From assembly GCA_947626315.1 (NCBI GenBank), contig CANQRQ010000005.1, forward strand, positions 1 through 64,000: a DNA stretch of 64,000 nt, written 5' to 3'. This DNA is from an uncultured Oscillospiraceae bacterium (GTDB lineage Bacteria > Bacillota > Clostridia > Oscillospirales > Oscillospiraceae). Position numbers and translations under genes: made by a program. Positions 35,121 to 44,098 of this stretch are shown here, piece by piece (positions within the stretch are counted from its first letter, which is position 1; every line of letters begins with the position of its first letter). Below the pieces are notes generated by a model, which worked only from the letters and a program-made list of their open reading frames with translations, was not told where the DNA came from and did not search any database.

Positions 35121-35151
35121 ATAAAAAAGTGCGCAGCCGAAGCCGCGCACT
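35121..35151 (-). terminator. Terminator hairpin in the ligase leader, UUCG tetraloop
   Basis: Minus strand RNA: AGUGCGCGGC-UUCG-GCUGCGCACU with one G-U pair, then UUUUUAUUUU. It is a textbook intrinsic terminator, but it stands about 20 bases before the ligase ATG and after the promoter. It therefore acts as an attenuator or as a barrier. Confidence 0.8.
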
Positions 35152-35174
35152 GAAAAACACACAGCTTCATTTGC

Positions 35175-35280
35175 TGCCACGCAATCATTTGACGAGTTAA
35201 GAGGACGCCAAAAGGAAGGGTGTGTTTTTACCGAAATAAAAACACGTCCTTTAACTCGTCCAATGTTCGATTGCGTGGCA
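35175..35280 (-). promoter_or_regulatory. Large leader stem-loop upstream of the ligase
   Basis: A 106-base inverted repeat on the minus strand: outer arms TGCCACGCAAT/ATTGCGTGGCA, middle arms GACGAGTTAAAGGACG/CGTCCTCTTAACTCGTC, and an inner hairpin TGTTTTT/AAAAACA. The predicted transcription start falls on its first base. It may be a regulatory leader RNA or a fold-back element that landed between promoter and gene. Confidence 0.65.
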
Positions 35281-35285
35281 AAAAT

Positions 35286-35314
35286 ATTGTATCATTCAAA
35301 AAGAAACTTGTAAA
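35286..35314 (-). promoter_or_regulatory. Promoter of the acyl-CoA ligase leader
   Basis: Minus strand -35 TTTACA (35314-35309), 17-bp spacer, -10 TACAAT (35291-35286). The start of RNA is expected near 35279-35280. Confidence 0.7.
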
Positions 35315-35430
35315 GAAAAATCTGTCAAACGCAGAAACATCGAAAAATGTCGCTGTTTTGTAAATGAACAGCGAAAGAACAATACGAGCAGAAGCTCTAC
35401 TCAAGAGCGGCGACTCGGAGGAAATGATAT

Positions 35431-35472
35431 ACCTCACCGTTTGCGGCGCAGTAACCAAAGAATAAGCCGGGA
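35431..35472. repeat. Dispersed repeat unit, copy 3 (partial)
   Basis: ACCTCACCGTTTGCGGCGCA, then GTAACCAAAGAATAAGCCGG and GA, matching the cores at 30070-30110 and 30945-30984. The leading CCCAGGCA hairpin of the other two copies is missing here. A separate hairpin GGGAGGCCGC/GCGGCCTCCC follows at about 35488-35526. Confidence 0.65.
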
Positions 35473-35580
35473 ACACAAAACAGGGAGGCCGCGGACGAAT
35501 GAAGGATCGTCTGCGGCCTCCCTGGTTTGGGAGAAGTGGGTCAGATTTTTTCCGTTTTCGAGTTGGGGAGCAGTTTAGCT

Positions 35581-35735
35581 CCCGTTTGGGTCGCGGTGTG
35601 GGTCTTTGGTTCTGCCGCGATTTTTTCGGGAACTAATACAACCGAAAGGAGCCTGTAAACTGCGGCATTCCGCGGTTTACAGGCTCCTTTGGAGCTGGAA
35701 ACGTGACTCGAACACGCGACCTGCTGATTACGAAT
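35581..35735. repeat. Right direct repeat of the tRNA-Thr island
   Basis: Partner of 20867-21021, offset exactly 14714 bases. It includes the terminator and 3' half of the intact tRNA-Thr gene. The 46 tRNA bases are identical, while the flank has about nine differences. Confidence 0.8.
35645..35689 (-). terminator. tRNA-Thr terminator
   Basis: Long stem AAAGGAGCCTGTAAAC / GTTTACAGGCTCCTTT directly after the CCA end, with an inner GCGG/CCGC pair; TTTCGG follows on the minus strand. Confidence 0.75.
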
Positions 35736-35765
35736 CAGCTGCTCTACCGACTGAGCTATTCCAGC
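35690..35765 (-). tRNA. tRNA-Thr (anticodon CGT)
   Basis: Minus strand, 76 bases with encoded CCA. Acceptor GCTGGAA pairs with TTCCAGC, the D arm has AGCTCAGTCGGTAGAGC, the anticodon arm is GCTGA-TTCGTAA-TCAGC, and the T loop is TTCGAGT. Anticodon CGT reads the codon ACG. It is the integration target of the island; its 3' half is duplicated at 20976-21021. Confidence 0.95.
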
Positions 35766-35779
35766 GTTTTGCGTTACAC

Positions 35780-35808
35780 AGTTTAGCATAAACGGCGCGA
35801 AGTGTCAA
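35780..35808 (-). promoter_or_regulatory. tRNA-Thr promoter
   Basis: Minus strand -35 TTGACA (35808-35803), 17-bp spacer, -10 TAAACT (35785-35780), about 15 bases before the tRNA. Confidence 0.75.
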
Positions 35809-35819
35809 TGCCAAAATAT

Positions 35820-36155
35820 CCGTTTCCGCGCCTGATTACAGCCTGTATACTGCCCTTTCTTCGTCCTTTTTCGCCCGGCCGGGCAGTTCGGAGCCGGTCG
35901 GATTTATGCGGCAAATTGACAGAATCGAACACTGCGATTTAAAGATTTTTTGGAAAAAATATGATATCAAAAAGTTACATAAAAGAAATTAAAAATTATT
36001 ATGCAAATAGTTATCAACATTTTCCACAGAGTTTTGAACACCCGATTTTTCCCGAATTTTCAGGGTTTTTCGGGAAAAAGAGAAAAATCTGTCGAAACGG
36101 CAATTCAAACTTGGTTACAAAAAGGAAACAAGAAAAAGTTTACATAAAACTGTTT
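35820..36155. other. AT-rich intergenic region with two DnaA-box-like 9-mers
   Basis: No gene is supported. Adjacent TTATCAACA (36011-36019) and TTTTCCACA (36020-36028) each differ by one base from the DnaA box TTATCCACA. The stretch 35935-36010 is very AT-rich. The region lies between the tRNA-Thr promoter and the end of radC. Confidence 0.4.
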
Positions 36156-36842
36156 CTACCATCTGAACAAATCCAGCATGCCGGAATCCCGGTAGGAGAC
36201 AAAATCATCCTTTGCCACCACCAGATGATCCGCCAGCTGGATGTCCACCAGACGCAGGGCGGAGCTCAACTGCCGGGTAACGGCGTCGTCCTCCGTGGAG
36301 GGAAGGGCCAGGCCGTCCGGGTGGTTGTGGGCGATGATCACCGACGTGGCCTTGTCCCGCAGGGCGGTTTCCACCATCTTCCGGATGTTCACGTTCACCG
36401 CGTTGACCACGCCCCGGCTCATCTCTGTGCAGCTGATCACCCGTTTCTGGGTATCCAGGCACAGCATCAGCAGCACCTCGTCCTTCTCGTACAGAAACCG
36501 GGGCAGCAGATAGGCCCCCGCGTCGCCGCTGCTGCGGATCACCTTTGTCTTGGCGGCAGCAGAGACCAGGCTTTTGCGCATGATCTGCGGGATCAGCAGC
36601 AAAAGCGAAGCGGCGCTCTCCCCCACGCCGTCCACCGCGCACAGCTCCCGCTGGGTAGCGGAGAAGATCTTCTCCAGGGAGCCGAAGCGGTCCAGCAGCG
36701 CGTGGGCGATCACATTGGTGTCCTTTCTGGGAATGGCATAAAACAGCAGCAACTCCAAGGCGTTCAACTCACTGAAGCTTTCAAGTCCATGCTCAAGGAA
36801 CATCCGGCGCAGCCGCTCCCGGTGTCCGTCGTGTACAGCCAT
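36156..36842 (-). CDS. radC: RadC/JAB-domain protein
   Basis: The start ATG 36842 has AAGGAGAG upstream, giving 228 residues; an upstream extension to 36899 lacks support and nearly reaches tsaD. It has an N-terminal UPF0758/HhH region (LELLLFYAIPRKDTN, VDGVGESAASLLL) and the C-terminal MPN/JAB domain with the metal motif HNHPDG...S..D near residue 175. RadC was named for a repair phenotype later questioned; the biochemical role is unknown. Last gene of the uvrB-polA-rimI-tsaD run. Confidence 0.93.
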   Translation of the reverse strand: MAVHDGHRERLRRMFLEHGLESFSELNALELLLFYAIPRKDTNVIAHALLDRFGSLEKIFSATQRELCAVDGVGESAASLLLLIPQIMRKSLVSAAAKTKVIRSSGDAGAYLLPRFLYEKDEVLLMLCLDTQKRVISCTEMSRGVVNAVNVNIRKMVETALRDKATSVIIAHNHPDGLALPSTEDDAVTRQLSSALRLVDIQLADHLVVAKDDFVSYRDSGMLDLFRW

Positions 36843-36895
36843 TCCTGTTTTCTCTCCTTGTCTCTGTCTCCGGAGAACCGTTCTCCTGGAGGTAA

Positions 36896-37897
36896 TCAAA
36901 TTTCCATGGTGGCGTAAGCGTTCAGGTCGCTCCCGGCGCGGATGCCCGCCAGATATTCATAATAGCCCTGGGCGCCGATCATGGCCCCGTTGTCCCCACA
37001 CAGCTTCAGCGGCGGGATGTAGAGGGCACAGCCGTTTTCCGCCGCCGCCCGCTGGAAATCCGCCCGAATGCGGGAGTTGGCGGCCACGCCGCCGGCTACG
37101 GCGATCTTGTCCCGCCCCAGCTCCTTGGCGGCCTGGATCGTCCGGGGCACCAGACTGTCGCTGACCGCCTTGGTAAAGGAGGCGGCCAAGTCGGCCCGGT
37201 CGATCTCCTCCCCCTTCTGCTCCGCGTTGTGCACCAGGTTGATCACCGCTGTTTTCAGCCCGGAAAAGCTCATGTCGTAGGGGTTCGCGTCCACATGGGC
37301 GATGGGGAAGACATAGCGGGTGTCGTCCCCGCCCTGGGACAGCAGGTCGATCGGCCGTCCGCCGGGATAGGGCAGGCCCAGCACCCGGGCCGTTTTGTCA
37401 AAGCACTCCCCTGCCGCGTCGTCCCGGGTGGCGCCGATGATCTTCATGTCCGTATAGCCCCGCACATCCACCAGCAGGGTGTTCCCCCCGGAGATAGCCA
37501 GGCAGAGGAAGGGGGGCTCCAGCTCCGGGTAGGCCAGGTAATTGGCCGCGATATGCCCCCGGATATGGTGCACCGGAATCAGCGGGATCCCCAGGGCCAG
37601 GGCGCAGGCTTTGGCGAAATTCACCCCCACCAGCACGGCCCCGATCAGCCCCGGCGCGTAAGACACGGCCACCGCGTCCAGATCGCTCTTCTCGATGCCG
37701 GCAGCCTTCACCGCCCGCTCCGCCAAAATAGAGATGGACTCCACATGGCAGCGGGAGGCGATCTCCGGCACCACGCCGCCGTAGACCGCGTGCAGGTTCG
37801 CCTGGGAGAAGATCTGGTCCGACAGGACCCGGCGGCCGTCCTCCACTACGGCGGCCGCTGTCTCGTCGCAGGTGCTTTCAAACGCGAGTATCAGCAA
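36896..37897 (-). CDS. tsaD: tRNA N6-threonylcarbamoyladenosine transferase TsaD
   Basis: It transfers threonylcarbamoyl to A37 of tRNAs reading ANN codons, with TsaB and TsaE, which are not in this window. The ASKHA fold shows LAFESTCDETAAAVV at the N-terminus, the metal ligands HHIRGHIAAN near residue 108, and GGVAANSRIRADF near 263. Length 333 aa is typical. It is 10 bp after rimI, a normal partner. Confidence 0.96.
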   Translation of the reverse strand: MLILAFESTCDETAAAVVEDGRRVLSDQIFSQANLHAVYGGVVPEIASRCHVESISILAERAVKAAGIEKSDLDAVAVSYAPGLIGAVLVGVNFAKACALALGIPLIPVHHIRGHIAANYLAYPELEPPFLCLAISGGNTLLVDVRGYTDMKIIGATRDDAAGECFDKTARVLGLPYPGGRPIDLLSQGGDDTRYVFPIAHVDANPYDMSFSGLKTAVINLVHNAEQKGEEIDRADLAASFTKAVSDSLVPRTIQAAKELGRDKIAVAGGVAANSRIRADFQRAAAENGCALYIPPLKLCGDNGAMIGAQGYYEYLAGIRAGSDLNAYATMEI

Positions 37898-37907
37898 ATT
37901 CTACGCC

Positions 37908-38354
37908 TCATTTCAAGAATTTTGTCATCAGTATAGCATCTTCTTTTGGAAAATCATAGTATTTTTTTCGAATTCCCACCTGGGAAAATCCCATTTTTTC
38001 GTACAGGCAGATCGCCGGGGCATTGCTTCGGCGCACCTCCAGGGTGAGGAAGGCCAGCCGCAGCCTCTCCGCAGTCTTCACCAGGGCGGCGATCAGCGCC
38101 TCCCCGAGCCCCTGCCTCCGGGCCTCCGGGGCGACGGCTACATTGGAGATATAGCCCTCGTCCAGCACATAGCTCATGCCGATATAGCCCAGCACCGGGC
38201 CCTCCGGGCTCTCCGCCACCAGAAATTCATGCAGCCGGTCCTTCAGCTGGTTTCGCAGCTGCTGCTCCGTCCAGGGCGTGGAAAAGCAGCGCCGCTCCAG
38301 TTCCTCCAGCTGGGGGATGTGCCGCTCCTCCGCGTCTACAATGCGGCAGTCCAT
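37908..38354 (-). CDS. rimI: Ribosomal-protein-alanine N-acetyltransferase RimI
   Basis: A 148-residue GNAT acetyltransferase. The acetyl-CoA loop VAPEARRQGLGEALIAAL is near residues 73-90, followed by a typical RRSNAPAICLYEKMGF segment. RimI acetylates the N-terminus of ribosomal protein S18 in E. coli; in Firmicutes the target range is less clear. The start overlaps the polA stop by one base (TGATG). Confidence 0.92.
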   Translation of the reverse strand: MDCRIVDAEERHIPQLEELERRCFSTPWTEQQLRNQLKDRLHEFLVAESPEGPVLGYIGMSYVLDEGYISNVAVAPEARRQGLGEALIAALVKTAERLRLAFLTLEVRRSNAPAICLYEKMGFSQVGIRKKYYDFPKEDAILMTKFLK

Positions 38355-40906
38355 CAGTGCGCCTCAGCCCAGCTGCGGCCGGAGCGGACATCCGCCGTCA
38401 GCGGCACCGCCAGCTCCGCCACATGCTCCATCTCCTCCCGGAGGATCCGGCCCGCCTGTTCCGCCTCCGCTTCCGGGCACTCCACGATCAGCTCGTCATG
38501 GACCTGGAGGATCAGCCGGGCCTGCAGGCCCTCGGCCTTCAGCCGCCGGTGCACATGCACCATGGCCAGCTTGATGATATCCGCCGCGGTGCCCTGGATG
38601 GGCATGTTCAGGGCTACCCGCTCCCCGAAGGACCGGGTATTGAAATTGCTGCTCTTCAGCTCCGGCAGATTCCGGCGGCGGCCGTAGATAGTCTCCACAT
38701 AGCCGTCCTGCCGGGCCTTCTCCACAATGGTCTTCATATAGTCCCGCACGCCGCTGTACTTGGCCAGATAGGCGTCCATATAGGCCTTGGCCTCGTTGGG
38801 CCACACGCCGATATCCTGGGCCAGGGAGTAGGCGGAGATGCCGTAGACAATGCCGAAGTTCACGGCCTTGGCCCGGCTGCGGAGCAGGGGGCTCACCTCC
38901 GCCAGGGGGACGCCGAACACCTGGGAGGCGGTCACCGCGTGGAAATCCTCCCCGCTGAGAAAGGCCTCCTGCATGGTCCTGTCGCCGGAGATATGGGCCA
39001 GCAGCCGCAGCTCGATCTGGCTGTAGTCCGCGTCCACCAGCGTCATGCCCGGGGCCGCCACAAACATGGTCCGGATCTGGGCGCCCAGCTTTTTGCGCAC
39101 CGGGATGTTCTGCAGATTGGGCTCCGTGGAGGACAGACGCCCCGTGGCGGTGACGGTCATCTGAAAATTGGTGTGGATACGCCCGTCGGCGGAGATCACC
39201 TTCAGCAGCCCGTCGGCATAGGTGGACTTGAGCTTGGTCAGCATCCGGTATTCCAGCACCTCGTCCACGATCGGATGTTTGCCCCGGAGCTTTTCCAGCA
39301 CGTCCGCGTTGGTGCTCCAGCCGGTTCTGGTCTTCTTCCCGGAGGGCAGCATCAGCTCGTCAAAGAGGATCTCGCCCAGCTGCTTGGGAGAGTTGATGTT
39401 GAATTCCCGCCCGGCGTGGGCCCAGATCGACGCCTGGAGATTGGAGATCCCCTCGTTCAGGCTCTCTCCAAAGACATAGAGGGCGTTCCGGTCCACGTAA
39501 AAGCCGGTCCTTTCCATCTCTGCCAGAACCTGGCAGAGAGGCAGCTCCGCCTCTTCGTACAGCCGGTCCATTCCCAGGGTCTTCAGCTTCTCCTCCAGAG
39601 GCCGGTAGAGCCGGTAGACCGCCTCCGCGCCGCTGAGCTCCTCCCCGAAGAGCCCCATGGACAGCCGCTCCGGGCTGTAGTCGCTGGCGGTAGCGTCCAG
39701 CAGATAGCCGGCCAGGGCCGTGTCGAACACAAAGCCCTCCAGCGGCAGGCCCTCCTCCAGCAGCAGGCCCATCAGGTCCTTTACGGAGTGGGCGATCTTT
39801 TTCACCTCCGGGGAGAAAACCGTGCGCAGCAGCCGGTTATAGCCCTCCCCGTCCCGGTTCCAGGAGACGGCGTACACCCTCTTCCCGTCGCAGAGTTCCA
39901 GCCGGTCCAGCCCGTCCACGGGGCAGACCGCCAGAATTTCCGCGGCGCGGACCGCCTCTTCCAACTGGGCCAGGTCCTCCGCCTCTATTCGCTCCAGGCG
40001 TTCCACCGCGGCGGCCGGGGCGCTGTCCTCCCCTGGCTCCAGGCCCCATTTCTCAATAAACTTGTGAAAGCCCAGCCGCTTCATGAGCCCGTAGAGCGCC
40101 GGGGTATAGTTCCGGTTCCACAGATTCTCCGCCGGGCTGAAGGGCAGCGGCGCATCCCGGACAATGGTGGCCAGCGCATAGGACATGCGGGCGCTCTCCT
40201 CCCCCTCCCGGAGCTTTTTCCGCACGCCCTCCTTGATCTCCAGCTTGTCCAGGGAGGCGTAGATTTCCTCCAGGCTCCCGTAGCGCCGGAGCAGGTCCAG
40301 GGCGGTCTTCTCCCCCACGCCGGGGACGCCGGGGATATTGTCGGAGCTGTCCCCCATCAGGGCTTTCAGGTCCACCATGCGCTCCGGCCCGAAGCCGTAC
40401 TCCTCCCGGAAGACCTCCGGCGTATAGAGAATGGTCTCCGTCTGGCCCATGCGGGTCTTCACGTTGCAGACGGAGGTCGTCTCGCTGATAAGCTGCAGGC
40501 TGTCTTTGTCCCCGGTGACGATGACGCAGGCCCAGCCCTCCTTCTCGCAGACGGCGGAGACGGTGCCCAGCAGGTCGTCCGCCTCGTAACCCTCCAGCTC
40601 GTAGCGGCGGATGCCCATGGCGTCCAGCAGCTCCTTCAAAACCGGCATCTGTGCCGCCAGCTCCTCCGGCATCCCCTTGCGCTGGGCCTTATAGCCGGCA
40701 TAGCTCTTGTGCCGGAAGGTGGGCGCCGGCAGGTCAAAGCTGATGCACAAGGCCTCCGGCTTCTGCTCCTCCAGCAGCCGCTGGAGAATGGCCAGAAAGC
40801 CGTACACCGCGTTGGTGGGGGTGCCGTCCGGGGCGTTGAGCATCCGGACGCCGTAAAAGGCCCGGTTGACGATGCTGTTGCCGTCCAAAATCATGAGTTT
40901 TTTCAT
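38354..40906 (-). CDS. polA: DNA polymerase I
   Basis: An 850-residue repair polymerase. The 5' nuclease domain (about 1-290) has LILDGNS-type metal residues (MILDGNSIVNRAFYG) and GDKDSLQLIS. A middle exonuclease-like domain has lost motif I (LAVCPVDGLD where DxE is expected), so proofreading is absent, as in Bacillus-type enzymes. The polymerase domain has motif A VDADYSQIELRLLAH, the O helix RSRAKAVNFGIVYG and motif C LQVHDELIVE. It lies 15 bp after uvrB. Confidence 0.97.
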   Translation of the reverse strand: MKKLMILDGNSIVNRAFYGVRMLNAPDGTPTNAVYGFLAILQRLLEEQKPEALCISFDLPAPTFRHKSYAGYKAQRKGMPEELAAQMPVLKELLDAMGIRRYELEGYEADDLLGTVSAVCEKEGWACVIVTGDKDSLQLISETTSVCNVKTRMGQTETILYTPEVFREEYGFGPERMVDLKALMGDSSDNIPGVPGVGEKTALDLLRRYGSLEEIYASLDKLEIKEGVRKKLREGEESARMSYALATIVRDAPLPFSPAENLWNRNYTPALYGLMKRLGFHKFIEKWGLEPGEDSAPAAAVERLERIEAEDLAQLEEAVRAAEILAVCPVDGLDRLELCDGKRVYAVSWNRDGEGYNRLLRTVFSPEVKKIAHSVKDLMGLLLEEGLPLEGFVFDTALAGYLLDATASDYSPERLSMGLFGEELSGAEAVYRLYRPLEEKLKTLGMDRLYEEAELPLCQVLAEMERTGFYVDRNALYVFGESLNEGISNLQASIWAHAGREFNINSPKQLGEILFDELMLPSGKKTRTGWSTNADVLEKLRGKHPIVDEVLEYRMLTKLKSTYADGLLKVISADGRIHTNFQMTVTATGRLSSTEPNLQNIPVRKKLGAQIRTMFVAAPGMTLVDADYSQIELRLLAHISGDRTMQEAFLSGEDFHAVTASQVFGVPLAEVSPLLRSRAKAVNFGIVYGISAYSLAQDIGVWPNEAKAYMDAYLAKYSGVRDYMKTIVEKARQDGYVETIYGRRRNLPELKSSNFNTRSFGERVALNMPIQGTAADIIKLAMVHVHRRLKAEGLQARLILQVHDELIVECPEAEAEQAGRILREEMEHVAELAVPLTADVRSGRSWAEAH

Positions 40907-40921
40907 AAACCAGTCCTCCTG

Positions 40922-42886
40922 TCACTTCTCGCCCCGGAGGCGGATGATCTCGTCCCGCAGCTGGGCCGCGATCTCGTACTCCAGCATGGCCGCCGCCTTG
41001 CGCATCTTGCCCTCCAGCTGCTCGATCAGCTCTTTCCGCTCCCGCTCCGTCATCTTCACGCCGTTGGCCTTGGTGACGGCCGTGGCGTCGGCGGAGATTT
41101 CGATCAGATCCCGCACGCTCTTGACAATGGTTTTGGGCACAATGCCGTGGGCGGCGTTGTAGGCCATCTGCTTTTCCCGGCGGCGGTTGGTCTCGTCGAT
41201 GCAGGCGCGCATGGAGGGGGTGACCGTGTCGGCGTACATGAGCACGATGCTGTCCGCGTTCCGGGCCGCCCGGCCCACGGTCTGGATCAGGCTGGTCTCA
41301 CTGCGGAGAAAGCCCTCCTTGTCCGCGTCCAGAATGGCCACCAAGCCCACCTCCGGGATGTCCAGGCCCTCCCGCAGCAGGTTGATGCCCACCAGCACGT
41401 CAAACTCGCCCAGGCGCAGATCCCGGATGATCTCCATCCGCTCGATGGTCCCGATATCGTGGTGCATGTAGCGGCAGCGGATGCCCGCGTTGGTCAGATA
41501 TTCGGACAGATCCTCCGCCATCTTCTTGGTCAGGGTGGTCACCAGGCTCCGCTGCCCGGCGGCGATCTTGGCGTTGAGCTCATCGATCAGATCGTCGATC
41601 TGCCCCTCCACGGGCCGGACAAAGATCTCCGGGTCCAGCAGGCCGGTAGGCCGGATGATCTGCTCGGCAATCTGCCCCGCCCGCTCCCGTTCATAGTCCC
41701 CAGGCGTTGCGGAGACATAGATCCGCTGATGGATCCGCTGGGTAAACTCTTCAAATTTCAGCGGCCGGTTGTCGTAGGCCGAGGGCAGGCGGAAGCCGTA
41801 CTCCACCAGGCTCTCCTTCCGGGCCCGGTCCCCCCGGTACATGGCCCGCACCTGGGGCAAAGTCACGTGGCTCTCGTCCACAAACAGCAGGAAGTCCTTT
41901 GGGAAATAGTCCAGCAGGGTCATGGGCGGACTGCCGGGGGCCCGGTTGGAGATCACCCGGGAGTAGTTCTCTATCCCGGAGCAGTAGCCCAGCTCCTGCA
42001 TCATCTCAATATCGTAGTCCGTCCGCTGCCGGATGCGCTGGGCCTCGATGAGCTTCCCCGCGCTCTCGAAAGTCCGCACCCGCTCGTCGCACTCCGCCCG
42101 GATGCGGACAATGGCCTCGGCCATTTTTTCCCGGGTGGTCACATAGTGACTGGCGGGATAGATGGCCGCGTGGTTGAGGATGCGGGTGGGCGCGCCGGTG
42201 ACCACGTTGATCTCACTGATCCGGTCCACCTCGTCCCCGAAAAATTCCACCCGGATGGCCTTGTCGTTGGAGTAGGCCGGAAAAATCTCCACCGTGTCCC
42301 CCCGGACCCGAAACATGTTCCGCTCAAAGGCGATGTCGTTGCGCTCGTAGCGGATCTCCACAAGCTTCCGCAGCAGCTCGTCAAAGCTGCGGATCTGCCC
42401 GGGGCGCAGGGAGATGACCATGTTGGCGTAGTCGATGGGGTCGCCCAGGCCGTAGATGCAGGACACGGAGGCCACCACGATCACGTCCCGCCGCTCAAAC
42501 AGGCTGGAGGTGGCGCTGTGCCGCAGGCGCTCGATCTCGTCGTTGATGGAGCAGTCCTTCTCGATAAAGGTGTCCGTGTGGGGGATGTAGGCCTCCGGCT
42601 GGTAGTAGTCATAATAGCTCACAAAATACTCCACCGCGTTTTCCGGGAAGAACTCCTTGAACTCGCTGCAGAGCTGGGCCGCCAGGGTCTTGTTGTGGGC
42701 CAGGACCAGGGTGGGCCGGTTGAGCTGGTGGATGATATTGGCCATGGTAAAGGTCTTGCCGGAGCCGGTGACCCCCAGGAGCACCTGCTCATCGATCCCC
42801 AGCCGGACCCCCTGTACCAGCGCGTCGATGGCCTCCGGCTGATCCCCGGTGGGCTGAAAGGGCGCGTGAAGCTTAAATTCGTTCAT
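40922..42886 (-). CDS. uvrB: Excinuclease ABC subunit UvrB
   Basis: The start ATG 42886 has GGAGG six bases before it; the 20-residue upstream extension is rejected. The 654-residue helicase-like damage verifier has Walker [14 protein letters not shown], the DNA-inserting hairpin [16 protein letters not shown] near residue 92, DESH and later helicase motifs. The UvrC-binding UVR motif ([20 protein letters not shown]) is at the C-terminus. A -10 TATAAT (42961-42956, minus) stands about 70 bp upstream. Confidence 0.97.
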   Translation of the reverse strand: MNEFKLHAPFQPTGDQPEAIDALVQGVRLGIDEQVLLGVTGSGKTFTMANIIHQLNRPTLVLAHNKTLAAQLCSEFKEFFPENAVEYFVSYYDYYQPEAYIPHTDTFIEKDCSINDEIERLRHSATSSLFERRDVIVVASVSCIYGLGDPIDYANMVISLRPGQIRSFDELLRKLVEIRYERNDIAFERNMFRVRGDTVEIFPAYSNDKAIRVEFFGDEVDRISEINVVTGAPTRILNHAAIYPASHYVTTREKMAEAIVRIRAECDERVRTFESAGKLIEAQRIRQRTDYDIEMMQELGYCSGIENYSRVISNRAPGSPPMTLLDYFPKDFLLFVDESHVTLPQVRAMYRGDRARKESLVEYGFRLPSAYDNRPLKFEEFTQRIHQRIYVSATPGDYERERAGQIAEQIIRPTGLLDPEIFVRPVEGQIDDLIDELNAKIAAGQRSLVTTLTKKMAEDLSEYLTNAGIRCRYMHHDIGTIERMEIIRDLRLGEFDVLVGINLLREGLDIPEVGLVAILDADKEGFLRSETSLIQTVGRAARNADSIVLMYADTVTPSMRACIDETNRRREKQMAYNAAHGIVPKTIVKSVRDLIEISADATAVTKANGVKMTERERKELIEQLEGKMRKAAAMLEYEIAAQLRDEIIRLRGEK

Positions 42887-43030
42887 AGGCTGCCTCCGAC
42901 GGCATACAGGCTGTGTTCTCTCGTCTATCGCGTTGCATACGTGCATTATTGTAATATTATAACAAAGAAATACCCAATTGTATAGAGAGACAGCGGGAGA
43001 AATTCCTCTCTTAATTCTCCTCTCAGCGCC

Positions 43031-43059
43031 TTGTAAGGCCGCCTTTTAAATGATATAAT
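43031..43059 (+). promoter_or_regulatory. Promoter of the moxR operon
   Basis: -35 TTGTAA at 43031-43036, 17-bp spacer, -10 TATAAT at 43054-43059, about 90 bp before the moxR start. Confidence 0.65.
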
Positions 43060-43151
43060 AGACGCAAGCGTTTGCGGCTATTATAGATTTCAAAGCCGTT
43101 TTTCTCGCCGCTGGCGCGGCAACCGAAAAAACGTACAGACGGAGAATTCAT

Positions 43152-44096
43152 ATGTCTTCCATCAATTCCATCGGCAGCGCCCGGCTTATTGTCCATGAGG
43201 TGAGCAAGGCGATCGTGGGCAAGGACGAGGTTATGATCAAGATCCTGCTGGCCATTCTGGCCGGCGGGCATATCCTCATGGAGGATATCCCAGGCGTGGG
43301 CAAGACCACCATGGCCGTGGCCATGTCCAAGGCCCTGGGCCTGGCCTATAACCGGGTCCAGTTCACGCCGGACGTGCTCCCCTCCGATATCACCGGCTAC
43401 TCCATCTACGACAAAAACACCGGGACCATGAACTATCAAAAGGGCGCGGTGCTCTGCAATCTGTTCCTGGCGGACGAGCTGAACCGGGCCACCAGCCGCA
43501 CCCAGTCCGCGCTGCTCCAGGCCATGGAGGAGGGGGAGGTCACCGTGGACGGGAACACCTATCCCCTTCCGCAGCCCTTTATCGTGATCGCCACCCAGAA
43601 CCCAACCGGTGCCAAGGGCACCCAGATGCTGCCGGATTCCCAGATGGACCGGTTTATGCTCCGCCTCTCCATGGGCTATCCCGCCCATGAGGACGAGATC
43701 GAGATGATCAAGCGCCGGCAGAACGGCGTCATGCTGGACTCTGTTCTCCAGGTCGTCAGCCGGGAGGAGCTGCTCCGGCTGCGCCTGGAGGTGGAGGGCA
43801 TCTACATCAAGGATGAGCTGATCGACTACATCGTGCGCCTCTGCGCCCGGACGCGGGAGGACCCACGTATCATCCAGGGGGCCAGTCCCCGGGCCTCTCT
43901 GGCGCTCACGGCCCTGTCCAAGGCCACCGCCTGGATCCAGGGGCGGGACTATGTGCTGCCCAAGGATGTGCGCTTCATTTTTGCCGACTGTATCGAGCAC
44001 CGGCTGATCTGGGCCCAGGATGTGGGCACCCAGGCGGAGAAAAGCGCCGCGCTGGCGGAGCTCTTCGCCTCTGTCAAGGCCCCGTCCATCAAATAA
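43152..44096 (+). CDS. MoxR-family AAA+ ATPase
   Basis: A 314-residue AAA+ chaperone-like ATPase. Walker A is GVGKTTMAV near residue 48, Walker B LFLADELNRA near 108, sensor 1 VIATQNP near 150, and sensor 2 sits in SPRASLALTALSKA. MoxR ATPases help mature or insert partner proteins, usually with a DUF58/VWA protein next door, as here. It begins the three-gene operon. Confidence 0.93.
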   Translation: MSSINSIGSARLIVHEVSKAIVGKDEVMIKILLAILAGGHILMEDIPGVGKTTMAVAMSKALGLAYNRVQFTPDVLPSDITGYSIYDKNTGTMNYQKGAVLCNLFLADELNRATSRTQSALLQAMEEGEVTVDGNTYPLPQPFIVIATQNPTGAKGTQMLPDSQMDRFMLRLSMGYPAHEDEIEMIKRRQNGVMLDSVLQVVSREELLRLRLEVEGIYIKDELIDYIVRLCARTREDPRIIQGASPRASLALTALSKATAWIQGRDYVLPKDVRFIFADCIEHRLIWAQDVGTQAEKSAALAELFASVKAPSIK

Positions 44097-44098
44097 CT

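Noticed and set aside
36011-36028. Chromosomal replication origin
   Set aside because: Only two imperfect DnaA boxes, and no dnaA, dnaN or other origin genes nearby.
38357-42985. 1542-codon plus-strand frame opposite polA and uvrB
   Set aside because: It runs across two well-supported genes on the other strand and reads as low-complexity Leu/His/Val/Gly text, typical of a GC-rich antisense frame.
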